A stretch of DNA of 64,000 nucleotides from Bacteroidales bacterium. Lineage in GTDB: Bacteria > Bacteroidota > Bacteroidia > Bacteroidales > ML635J-15. The stretch covers positions 59,204 through 123,203 of the forward strand of contig JAFZWY010000048.1 in assembly GCA_017617125.1 (NCBI GenBank), in the 5' to 3' direction. The position numbers and the translations under genes were made by a program. The notes below the pieces were generated by a model. It was not told the DNA's origin. It made no database searches and worked only from the letters and a program-made list of their open reading frames with translations. Below, one piece after another: positions 50,874-59,045 of the stretch. The first letter of the stretch is position 1, and the number at the start of each line of letters is the position of its first letter.

Positions 50874-52988
50874 TTACTTTACGCTGATAATCTTGAATTC
50901 AACACGTCTGTTCTTCTGACGTCCTTCTTCGGTGTCGTTCGAAGCAACTGGTTCCTGATAAGCGTAACCCTTGTACGACAAGCGTTCCTTAGCAACACCA
51001 TGTTCGATGAGGTAGTCAACAACGGCCTTTGCTCTGTTAGCAGAAAGCTTGGTGTTGGTTTCGAGAGAACCAACGTTGTCGGTATGACCGCCGATTTCGA
51101 TAACCATCTTCGGGTAGTCAACATTCAAGAGCTTGATAAGGTTGTCGAGTTCAGCCTTCGAAAGGTCGCGCAAAGTTGCCTTGCCGAAGTCGAAGAAGAT
51201 GTTCGAAAGAACGATCTTGGCACCAACATCGATTGGTTTCAGCTTGATGTCCTTTATGAGTTCCTGGTACGAAGTTGCTGCAGGTACGTCAACGTTTTCA
51301 CTGTGGAAGAGGTAACCTTCGGTCTTTGCTGTGATACCGTAGTTCTTACCTGAAGGCAAGCTGATGAGGTATTTTCCTGTTGCAGCATTCGACTGCAGAG
51401 TTGCGTAAATCTCGTTCTTTTCGAGGTCGACGATTTCGATGTTCGATTCAACTGGCTTTCCAGTTTCGGCATCGGTGATAGTACCCTTCATGATGGTAAG
51501 TCTAACCTTCTTGACTTCGACCTTTTCCTGATGGACAACTGTCTGTATCGAAGCATTTGAACTTGCGATAAGGTTGTCTTCGGTACCAGCAACCAATGGC
51601 TTTTCCGGGTTAAGGAATGTTATTCTCCAGATATCCTGCATTCCGAAGCCACCTTCACGTGCACTCGATATGTATGCAAAACGTCCGTTACCTGCAACGA
51701 TGAAGAATACATCGTCTTCGGGAGTATTCAGCGGAACACCCATGTTTACTGGTTCACCCCAGTTGCCGTTGTCGTCGAGTTCGCTGTAGAAAATATCATA
51801 TCCACCTACAGTACCTTCTCTCTTCGAACTGAAGTACAAGGTTCTGTTGTCTGGGTGCATAAATACACCTTCTTCATCGTATTTGGTGTTGATTGGCTCA
51901 CCGATGTTCTTTGCAGGACCCCAGTCGCCTTTTGCTGTCTTCTGGCTTACGAAAATATCCTTTCCGCCCTTCGAAGGAGTTCCATATTCATCCTTCGGAC
52001 GTTCGCTTACGAAGTACAGGGTCTTTCCATCAGAAGATATTGAAATCGAAGTCTCGTGGTACTTGGTATTGATGTTCTTGTTGAGTTCCTTCGGCTTGCT
52101 CCATTCAGCACCCTTAAGGTAGCTTTCGAAGAGGTTTCCATCTGGAGTACCCTTGAAAGTGTAAAGGATAGAACCGTCTGGCGATAGACCTACTGAAGCG
52201 TCGTGTTCTGGTGTGTTGAGCTTGCTCATGTTGAGAGCCGACGACCATTTGTTGTCGCCTTCGTTGTACGATATGTAGAGGTCTTCGTAGTACTGGTTGT
52301 CGTAGTCGAGGCTACCACCTGTCGAACCTTCACGACGCGATGTGAAAATCATCATGGATTCGTCGGTCGAGATAACAGGGCCGTAGTCCGAGTACTTCGA
52401 GTTGATGTTTGGACCAAGGTTGTCGAGGAAGATACGAAGCGGATTTTCATTGAGTGTTGCTGCGCTTTCGCATTCCTTGATTCTTGCTTCTGCATTGAAG
52501 TCACTCTTTTTGAGTCTCATCTTCTTGATTTGTTCTTCATAATCTGTATTCAAGAAACCTTTGTAGCTGTTAATAGCCTCGGTGTACATTCCGTTTACCT
52601 GGTATGCTCTACCTATTTGATACATAATATCGAACGAAACTTCGTAGTTGAGGTTCTTTGCCTTCTCGAGGAAGGTTATAGCCTTTTTCTTTTCGGTTGA
52701 TGTGAGGTAGCAAACACCAATCTTGTAGTTAAGTTCTGCATTTTCGCTGTTGTATCTGTTTGCTGTCAGATATTGTTCGAGAGCTTTCTTGTATCCGCCC
52801 AGTGAGTTGCCTTCGAAATATTCGTCGCCCATCTGTATTGCGGTGAGAGCCTCCTTGAGTCCTTCTTTCTCGGCAGTCTTGAATTTGTTCTTGTCTATAA
52901 CGACGTTTACCTGCGAGTATGATGCTAATGACGCCATAATCAGCGTTATGGTCATCAATATTCCTATATATAATTTAAACCTTTTCAT
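50874..52988 (-). CDS. PorE-like OmpA-family protein with TPR, PD40 propeller and carboxypeptidase-regulatory domains
   Basis: Exported protein of 704 residues (signal peptide MKRFKLYIGILMTITLIMASLASYSQ). Domains in order: TPR repeats at about 40-160, a PD40/WD40-like propeller at about 195-450 (repeats such as DGSILYTFKG, DGKTLYFVSERP, DNRTLYFSSKREG), a carboxypeptidase-regulatory-like domain at about 505-580, and an OmpA domain at about 590-704 with GGHTDNVGS and LSANRAKAVVDYL. The same order is known for P. gingivalis PorE, a T9SS component that binds peptidoglycan. Unlike a lipoprotein it has no lipobox Cys. It lies 27 bases after the TPR gene and is probably cotranscribed with it. Confidence 0.87.
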   Translation of the reverse strand: MKRFKLYIGILMTITLIMASLASYSQVNVVIDKNKFKTAEKEGLKEALTAIQMGDEYFEGNSLGGYKKALEQYLTANRYNSENAELNYKIGVCYLTSTEKKKAITFLEKAKNLNYEVSFDIMYQIGRAYQVNGMYTEAINSYKGFLNTDYEEQIKKMRLKKSDFNAEARIKECESAATLNENPLRIFLDNLGPNINSKYSDYGPVISTDESMMIFTSRREGSTGGSLDYDNQYYEDLYISYNEGDNKWSSALNMSKLNTPEHDASVGLSPDGSILYTFKGTPDGNLFESYLKGAEWSKPKELNKNINTKYHETSISISSDGKTLYFVSERPKDEYGTPSKGGKDIFVSQKTAKGDWGPAKNIGEPINTKYDEEGVFMHPDNRTLYFSSKREGTVGGYDIFYSELDDNGNWGEPVNMGVPLNTPEDDVFFIVAGNGRFAYISSAREGGFGMQDIWRITFLNPEKPLVAGTEDNLIASSNASIQTVVHQEKVEVKKVRLTIMKGTITDAETGKPVESNIEIVDLEKNEIYATLQSNAATGKYLISLPSGKNYGITAKTEGYLFHSENVDVPAATSYQELIKDIKLKPIDVGAKIVLSNIFFDFGKATLRDLSKAELDNLIKLLNVDYPKMVIEIGGHTDNVGSLETNTKLSANRAKAVVDYLIEHGVAKERLSYKGYAYQEPVASNDTEEGRQKNRRVEFKIISVK

Positions 52989-53015
52989 TGTTCTAATTTT
53001 TTTTCGTTCATGGAT

Positions 53016-54140
53016 TTATTTGAGTTCATCGCAATATGAGTCTATATCGTCAAGGTCTTTTACACCAAGCGATTTAGCCTTGTTCCAGTCTTGGCAAGCA
53101 CCATCCATGTCGCGTGACATTTCCTTTGCGGTTCCTCTGTGCACGTATGCTTCGCCGTAATCGGACTTGAGGGCGATAGCCTTTGTGAAGGCTTCGATTG
53201 CAAGCTGGTATTCTTTTTTCTTGTAGTAGCAAAGACCGAGATTGTTGTATGCGTATGCATAATCCTTGTTCATCTTGAGGCATTCGTTCAGCACTTCTAT
53301 GGCCTTGTCGTAGTCCTTCTTGTCGTACAGGGCGATACCCTTGTTGTTCATTGTCTTGTAGTTGTCGGGCTTAATCTGCAAAGCTTCATCGTATGCTGCG
53401 ATAGCCTTGTCGTATTCCTTGTTGAGGCGGTATGCGCTGGCAAGGTTCGACTTGAAGATGTCGAGCTTTGTATTCAACTCGGCAGCCTTTTTGTAGTCGG
53501 CAATAGCCTTGTCGTACTTTTCGAGCATCCTGTACGATGATCCTCTGTCGTTGTACGAGAATGCGTGGGTGTTGTCGACTTCGATTGCCTTGGTGTAGTT
53601 CTTAATTGCTTCGTCGTACTGTGCCTTGTTGAAGTTGATTACGCCCATGTAGTAGAAAAGGTTTGCATTAGAGAAACCTTGTTCTATTGCATCCTGGAAA
53701 TACTTCAGTGCGTTGTCCATGTCTGGCATCAGGAAGTAGCAGTATCCGATGAGGTAGAGTGCGTTTGCATCCTTCTTGCGGTTGTTGTACTGCGTAAGGT
53801 CGGCAATAGCTTCCTGGTACCTCTTCATCTGCATGTAGCAGGTGCCGCGTCCGTAGTAGGCCTGGGCCATTTCGGGGTCGGTACTCAGCGACTGGCTGAA
53901 AGCGCTAAGTGCTTCGCTGTAGTTGCCTTCACCGTACAGTGTGACACCGTTGTTGTATGCAACTTTCGATTCTTCACCTTCGGCGTTTACAAGCGTGTTA
54001 ATCGTATCGCCTTCAGTGGGACTGGTGATAATTTGTGTAGGAACGATAATCGGATTGGCATCCGTCTGGTTATCTTCCTGTGAAAAAACGTAACCTATGC
54101 CAATGGCTAGGAATAGGGTTGTGAATAGTAATTTTTTCAT
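53016..54140 (-). CDS. Exported tetratricopeptide-repeat protein
   Basis: Protein of 374 residues with a signal peptide (MKKLLFTTLFLAIGIGYVFSQ) and about eight TPR units from residue 60 onward (AYYGRGTCYMQMKRYQEAIA, AFSYNDRGSSYRMLEKYDKA and so on). TPR proteins act as scaffolds; the partner here is probably the PorE-like protein encoded next to it, since the two genes share a promoter. No enzyme domain is present. The function is inferred from context only. Confidence 0.85.
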   Translation of the reverse strand: MKKLLFTTLFLAIGIGYVFSQEDNQTDANPIIVPTQIITSPTEGDTINTLVNAEGEESKVAYNNGVTLYGEGNYSEALSAFSQSLSTDPEMAQAYYGRGTCYMQMKRYQEAIADLTQYNNRKKDANALYLIGYCYFLMPDMDNALKYFQDAIEQGFSNANLFYYMGVINFNKAQYDEAIKNYTKAIEVDNTHAFSYNDRGSSYRMLEKYDKAIADYKKAAELNTKLDIFKSNLASAYRLNKEYDKAIAAYDEALQIKPDNYKTMNNKGIALYDKKDYDKAIEVLNECLKMNKDYAYAYNNLGLCYYKKKEYQLAIEAFTKAIALKSDYGEAYVHRGTAKEMSRDMDGACQDWNKAKSLGVKDLDDIDSYCDELK

Positions 54141-54190
54141 ATCAAAAAATCGTTAATAAATACTATGTTTTGCTTGTTTGACAATGATTG

Positions 54191-54198
54191 CAAATATA
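54191..54198 (-). promoter_or_regulatory. -7 promoter box for the TPR/PorE-like operon
   Basis: The minus strand reads TATATTTG (TAnnTTTG), 51 bases upstream of the TPR gene start at 54140. Confidence 0.6.
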
Positions 54199-54237
54199 CA
54201 ATTTTTTTATTAGGTATCTTAATTCTTTTCTTTTTTT

Positions 54238-54245
54238 TATTTTTG
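54238..54245 (+). promoter_or_regulatory. -7 promoter box for the C25 protease gene
   Basis: TATTTTTG followed by C matches TAnnTTTG, 22 bases before the ATG at 54267. The position supports this start over an upstream ATG at 54165. Confidence 0.65.
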
Positions 54246-54266
54246 CAAAAATATTTATATGATTTT

Positions 54267-57200
54267 ATGAAGCGATTATTTTTAATATTTACTTGGGTTT
54301 TTGTGTCGTTGTGGGCAATGTCGCAGACTGTCGACATGTTGCCTCTCGGCAAGGATTATTCTGTTGTGGTTGAGAAACTTTCTCCTGTGGGATTTCGTCT
54401 TAATTTGTCGTTCGATACGCTGAAAGTCGTCTCTTCGGATGATTATTTGGCAGTCGACCTTAAAGGTACAACCAGTTACGGTTCTGTAGGAAATCCGTCA
54501 CTTCCTGACTTCCGCCGTCCGTTTGTTATTCCCGAATGCGAGAATGTTAAGGTCGTGGTAAAGTCGTATTCGGTGTCCGAATTCGACTTGTCGCAATACG
54601 GTAAGAAAATTATGCCTCAGCAGCCTCCGCGCCGTAAGGACGATACCAGCCTGAATATAATTTTCAACAAGAGCGTATACGAAACCGACGACTTCGTCGG
54701 AAAGTCGGTTGCCTGGTTCTCGCGCGTAGGTTCTATGCGCGGTGTCGAAGTCGGCGAATTGAACGTGGCTCCGATGTCGTATAACCCGGTTACAAATGTG
54801 TTGCGCGTATGCAACGACCTTGTGGTTGATGTTGTGTTTGAGTCGGCAGGAAGCTATTTCGACGAAAGGGCTTGTTCTCCATACTTTGCTTCGGCATATT
54901 CCACCATGCTCAACCGCGATGTGCTCGATTCGTATTCCGACCTATATCATGTTCCGGTGCACATGCTTGTGGTGGCATACGAGGGGTTTGCCGAAACCTT
55001 GCAGCCGTGGATTCAGTGGAAGACCCAGAAGGGTTTCTACCTGGATGTAAATTATGTGGATAGCGACGTTACTTCCGGTGACATTGCACGATATGTTCAT
55101 GCAAGGTATGCCGAAGGTCTGGCCAATGGCAATGCTCCGACATTCCTCGTGCTGGTGGGCGATGTCGACAGGGTGCCGGCAAGTGCTGAGGGTGAAGCAA
55201 GCCACGAGCAGACCGACCTCTACTATGCTTCGGTAGATGGTGACTACCTTCCCGAAATGTACTGTAGCCGAATGTCGGCAGAGACAACTGGCGATTTGTC
55301 GTCGATAATAGGAAAAACGCTGATGTACGAAATGTATACTATGTCGGATCCGTCGTATCTCGACAACGTGCTGCTTATTGCAGGACAGGACGACTACTGG
55401 AATCCTTGCATAGCACAACCTACCATAAATTATGCTACACAGAATTACTTTAATGCAGAGCATGGCTTCCAGCACGTATATGCATACCTCAATTCATACG
55501 ACAGTTGCTACAGCCATCTTACCGAAGGCGTGGGCTATGCGCATTACACTGCACATGGCGGCGAAACTTGTTGGGCTGGTCCTAACTTGTCGTGCGACGA
55601 TGTGCCTGCCCTTATGAATTCAGGCAAATATTTCCTCGGAATAGGAAACTGTTGTCTTAGTGGCAAGTTCGGATATACCGAACCTTGTTTTGGCGAGGCT
55701 TTGATTCGCGATTCGAAGGGTGGTGCATTTGCATACATTGGTTCGTCTCCGGTAACTTATTGGTACGAGGACTATTACTGGGCGATAGGTGCTACAAACG
55801 TATTTTCCGAAACTCCGACACAGTCTCAGACGCAGACTGGTACGCTCGACCTGATGTTCAACGATGAGATATTCAATACGGTATCTTCGATTATGTACGG
55901 CGGTAACCTTGCCGTTACGAATGCATACAACGAGGGTTATACCAATTCGTCGCCAAAATATTATTGGGAAGCTTACAATGTGCTTGGCGACGGTTCTATT
56001 ATGCCGTATCTTTCGGTTCCTGCTGCCAATGTCGTATCGCACGACAGCGTTGTTATAAATGGTGGCGGTTCTTTTACTGTCGAGGCAAATCCTGGCTCGT
56101 ACGTCGCCCTTACCGATGGCATGACTATTCTCGGTACAGGGCTTGTAGGAGATAACGGAATCGTAAATGTCCACCTCGATGCTACGGCCTCGTCCGACAG
56201 CATTTTACTCGTTGTCACTCGTCAGCAGCGCATTCCTCATATAGAGAAGATAAAGGTGTCGTCGCCTGAGGGCGCATATATAACCGTTGTCAATTATTCA
56301 CCATCGGTGGCTCGTTACGATGTTTCCGGTCCTAATATTTTTACATTCGAAATGAAGAACATCGGTCTTGCCGCTACCGAAACTGCTTTGCCAATGCGTT
56401 TGCGTTGTGCCGACAGCCGTGTCGAGATTCTTGACAGCGTAGCTACTTGTCCAGTCTTGCTGCCAGGTGCAACTGTCGAGGTTGCCAATGTGTTCTCGTT
56501 CAGCGTATCCGATGAGGTAACCGATGGTTCGCCATTGCAATTTACTCTGGCGGTAAGCGATGCTGCCGCAAGTGCCGAATATCTGTCGAACTTTACTGTC
56601 AGAATTCAGAAGCCAGTGCTGATGCTTGCCGATTCGTACGTTGTTGGAAACATGATTCCAGGTGCGTTGGTAGATATTAATATTACGGCATCGAACAGGG
56701 GTGGAACTGATTGTGGAAACGTTCATGTGGCATTGCAGAGCCTTACTGGATTCCTTTCTGTTGAAGATAGCGAAGCTGACTATGGCGGAATTTCTGCCGG
56801 TGGTTCTGCCGACGGCTGGTTCGGTCTGTCAATAGCATCGAATGCAAATTTCGGAGATGTTCTGCCTTTGAGGGTCATCCTTACAACCGAAACTCTCGAA
56901 TTCGCCGATACTATACATCTGCTGGTTAATGTTTGTGATATGCCAATCAGCGAATTCCCGTATGTAGAAGATTTCCAGTCGCAGACGATTCCTGACTGCT
57001 GGACTCAGGAGAAGCAGGGTTCGTCGAATGCCGAATGGCACGTTGTCGATAACGATGATCAGAGTCAGTACGCTAACGCGGCAGGCAACTATTATGCTTA
57101 CCTTTTCAATCCAAACTACGATCCGATGTATACCATGCTTATTTCGCCCAAGTTTAACTTTACGCAGCCTCAACGTACGGTTTATCTGAAGTTCAGGCAT

Positions 57201-57893
57201 ATCCAGAGAGTATGGTATAGCGACCAGGATAAGTTGTCTGTATATTATAAAGCTTCTGATACTTCGGAATGGGTATTGTTGCGTATTTTCGGCTCTAATA
57301 CGACAGTATGGGCAAACGAACGGTTGACATTGCCAAACATTTCCGATAGCTACCGTATTGGCTTTTCTGGCGAGGTTAGATGGGGCTACGGTATTGCTCT
57401 CGACGATGTAAGGGTTGAGTACGAGGCGTGCACTGTTCCTGTCATTTCTGTTTCCGAAAACGAATCAGGACAGCTTATTTTGACATGGACAGGAAATGCG
57501 GAAAACTACGTTTTGTATAAAAACGGAAATATGCTTGCCGAGACAGCTTCCAATACCTATGATATAGATTCCAGCGACGGTTGTTTTGTTGTCGAAGCTC
57601 ATTGCGGTAGCGACGTCACCAGTTCTGCGGAATATTGCCTGAATGGTATCGTCGATGTCGATTACGGCAGTTATGGCTTGTACCCGAATCCTGCAGGCGA
57701 CGATGTCAGCATTGCTTGCCCAGGCAGGTGCGTGGTCTCATTCTACAATTCGCTTGGTAGTATGGTAATGTCTGTAGATGTTGATGCCGATGGCACCCGC
57801 ATCTCGCTTGCCGAGCTGCCTGCAGGAGTATATACCGTTCAGTTCGAAACTCCAGACGGAAGGGTTATTCGTAAAAAATTGATTCGCTCGTAG
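54267..57893 (+). CDS. Gingipain-family (C25) cysteine protease with adhesin-like domain and T9SS sorting domain
   Basis: Secreted protease of 1208 residues (signal peptide MKRLFLIFTWVFVSLWAMSQ). The propeptide-like region is followed by the C25 domain: catalytic His430 in YTAHGGETCW and Cys463 in GNCCLSGKF. Their 33-residue spacing equals that of P. gingivalis RgpB (His211, Cys244). A beta-rich region follows. Then, at about 890-1100, comes a cleaved-adhesin/MAM-like module (PYVEDFQSQTIPDCW ... YGIALDDVRVEY), and residues about 1135-1208 form a type A sorting domain (YGLYPNPAGDDVSI, LPAGVYTVQF). It is expected to be exported by T9SS and attached to the surface or released. Specificity (Arg, Lys or other) is not known. 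The open frame begins at 54165, but that ATG lies before the promoter box. Confidence 0.9.
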   Translation: MKRLFLIFTWVFVSLWAMSQTVDMLPLGKDYSVVVEKLSPVGFRLNLSFDTLKVVSSDDYLAVDLKGTTSYGSVGNPSLPDFRRPFVIPECENVKVVVKSYSVSEFDLSQYGKKIMPQQPPRRKDDTSLNIIFNKSVYETDDFVGKSVAWFSRVGSMRGVEVGELNVAPMSYNPVTNVLRVCNDLVVDVVFESAGSYFDERACSPYFASAYSTMLNRDVLDSYSDLYHVPVHMLVVAYEGFAETLQPWIQWKTQKGFYLDVNYVDSDVTSGDIARYVHARYAEGLANGNAPTFLVLVGDVDRVPASAEGEASHEQTDLYYASVDGDYLPEMYCSRMSAETTGDLSSIIGKTLMYEMYTMSDPSYLDNVLLIAGQDDYWNPCIAQPTINYATQNYFNAEHGFQHVYAYLNSYDSCYSHLTEGVGYAHYTAHGGETCWAGPNLSCDDVPALMNSGKYFLGIGNCCLSGKFGYTEPCFGEALIRDSKGGAFAYIGSSPVTYWYEDYYWAIGATNVFSETPTQSQTQTGTLDLMFNDEIFNTVSSIMYGGNLAVTNAYNEGYTNSSPKYYWEAYNVLGDGSIMPYLSVPAANVVSHDSVVINGGGSFTVEANPGSYVALTDGMTILGTGLVGDNGIVNVHLDATASSDSILLVVTRQQRIPHIEKIKVSSPEGAYITVVNYSPSVARYDVSGPNIFTFEMKNIGLAATETALPMRLRCADSRVEILDSVATCPVLLPGATVEVANVFSFSVSDEVTDGSPLQFTLAVSDAAASAEYLSNFTVRIQKPVLMLADSYVVGNMIPGALVDINITASNRGGTDCGNVHVALQSLTGFLSVEDSEADYGGISAGGSADGWFGLSIASNANFGDVLPLRVILTTETLEFADTIHLLVNVCDMPISEFPYVEDFQSQTIPDCWTQEKQGSSNAEWHVVDNDDQSQYANAAGNYYAYLFNPNYDPMYTMLISPKFNFTQPQRTVYLKFRHIQRVWYSDQDKLSVYYKASDTSEWVLLRIFGSNTTVWANERLTLPNISDSYRIGFSGEVRWGYGIALDDVRVEYEACTVPVISVSENESGQLILTWTGNAENYVLYKNGNMLAETASNTYDIDSSDGCFVVEAHCGSDVTSSAEYCLNGIVDVDYGSYGLYPNPAGDDVSIACPGRCVVSFYNSLGSMVMSVDVDADGTRISLAELPAGVYTVQFETPDGRVIRKKLIRS

Positions 57894-58148
57894 CAGCGCG
57901 CCTGGTCGCGTTGCTCGCGCCAAGCGTCCGATAATATGGTTGCTTGTTGCTTGTGTTGTCATTTCATTCCTTTTTCGATAACATTAGCAACGGGCAACTT
58001 TTTTTGTGGTTGCAAAAGACTGTGCCAGGTTATGTGGGGAGCTGTGCGTATTTGGTTTTAACATTCTATTTTATATTGTTAATATTTTAATTTCATATAA
58101 TTTTATTCTTACTTTTAAAAAACTCAAATTTCGTGTTTGTGGATTGTG
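57894..58148. other. Non-coding gap before tmRNA
   Basis: About 250 bases after the C25 gene, with short GTTGC-rich stretches but no clear terminator, gene or RNA seen. Confidence 0.5.
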
Positions 58149-58156
58149 TACTTTTG
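58149..58156 (+). promoter_or_regulatory. -7 promoter box for tmRNA
   Basis: TACTTTTG followed by C, an exact TAnnTTTG match ending 17 bases before the mature tmRNA 5' end. Confidence 0.65.
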
Positions 58157-58173
58157 CAATCCGATTCATTTAT

Positions 58174-58572
58174 GGGGCTGACGTGGTTTTGACAGCAAGG
58201 TAAATGATCGTGTAAGCATGCCGGGCAACGCAGGAAATCCCGTAAAACTGTCTTGCAGAACAATAATTGGCGCAGAAAATAATTATGCTTTCGCTGCGTA
58301 ACCGAAGATTAGTAGGTTCGCTTAATCCTGGCACAAGGTGCTAGGACGAAACATCGCTCGATTGGACGGTCTGGTTCCGCTTCGGTAAAGCGATGGCAAA
58401 AAATACCGGACTGGCTGCTTCTATTCTCCTGTGAGGCGGCGAGATTTTTAGGAGATAAGGATGAGTTTGGGCGTCTGCCCCCGTGCTTCTCCCGACAATC
58501 AATGGCCGAATAAGCATGTAGAAAGCACCCTTGTTTCTTGTTTGGACCCGGGTTCGATTCCCGGCAGCTCCA
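58174..58572 (+). ncRNA. ssrA: Transfer-messenger RNA (tmRNA)
   Basis: The 5' end GGGGCTG (58174-58180) pairs with CAGCTCC (58565-58571) to form the acceptor stem, followed by the discriminator A at 58572. The T-arm reads GGGTTCGATTCCC. The tag frame at 58269-58301 reads GGC GCA GAA AAT AAT TAT GCT TTC GCT GCG TAA, giving (G)AENNYAFAA; which of the first two codons is the resume codon is not certain. The bases after the discriminator are CAA, so the 3' CCA is not encoded and must be added. tmRNA rescues stalled ribosomes and tags the nascent protein for degradation. Confidence 0.95.
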
Positions 58573-58580
58573 CAAAATCA

Positions 58581-58615
58581 GTTGAAAGTTAAGAGTTAAA
58601 AGTTGATAGTTGGCT
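58581..58615. repeat. Five tandem heptamers after tmRNA
   Basis: GTTGAAA, GTTAAGA, GTTAAAA, GTTGATA and GTTGGCT follow each other without gaps, starting nine bases after the tmRNA end. GTTGGCT recurs at 58630-58636. Confidence 0.7.
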
Positions 58616-58630
58616 GCCGATAGTCGGCAG
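58614..58630. repeat. Small hairpin downstream of tmRNA
   Basis: CTGCCGA and TCGGCAG form a perfect 7-bp stem with loop TAG. No strong T run follows, so a terminator role for tmRNA is only possible. From 58637 to 58870 I see nothing else. Confidence 0.5.
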
Positions 58631-58870
58631 TTGGCTGTTTGGGCGTAGTTCTTGTTGTCGTTTTATCTTGTCGTTTCTCGTTATGCTGAAATGCGAAGAC
58701 CACGTGCTTGGCAGTTCTGTTAACGTTTCTTAAAATCATTCTTAATTTTGTCGTTTTCGGCATGTGTTTTGCTGTGTAAATATTGCTATTCGTACAATAA
58801 ATAGCTTTGATAAGAAAAAAATGCTTTTAAATATAGGTGGTTAAAATAAAAGTTATTATTTTGCCTAAAC

Positions 58871-58878
58871 TAAATTTG
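58871..58878 (+). promoter_or_regulatory. -7 promoter box before the giant surface-protein gene
   Basis: TAAATTTG followed by C matches TAnnTTTG. It lies only eight bases before the ATG of a 52-codon frame at 58887 and 163 bases before the giant gene. Confidence 0.5.
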
Positions 58879-58886
58879 CGAATACT

Positions 58887-59045
58887 ATGTGTAGTAATAT
58901 ACTAACAATGAGAAGATTATATATATTAATGTGCTCCAAAGGAAGCGCGCAGCATAATATTTGTGGCGATGTAATGGGCAGGTATGCCGTTTCTTCCGAT
59001 TCGGAAAATAACCTTATGTTGAATTTAATGAGTGTCGAGATATGA
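58887..59045 (+). CDS. Possible small leader ORF, 52 residues
   Basis: The frame runs from an ATG right after a -7 box to a TGA that overlaps the ATG of the next gene (ATGA), the geometry of translational coupling. The peptide (starting MCSNILTMRRLYILMCSKGS) matches no family I recognise and has no signal peptide. If transcription starts at the box, the message would be almost leaderless. It could be a real small gene, a leader peptide or chance; the 157 bases are otherwise a 5' leader of the giant gene. Confidence 0.3.
   Translation: MCSNILTMRRLYILMCSKGSAQHNICGDVMGRYAVSSDSENNLMLNLMSVEI

Noticed and set aside
54165..54266. Upstream ATG of the C25 protease frame
   Set aside because: It precedes the -7 box, and the extra 34 residues come from A/T-rich promoter DNA in front of a normal signal peptide.
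58309..58575. Minus-strand frame of 88 codons
   Set aside because: It overlaps the tmRNA gene, whose structure and tag frame are clear.
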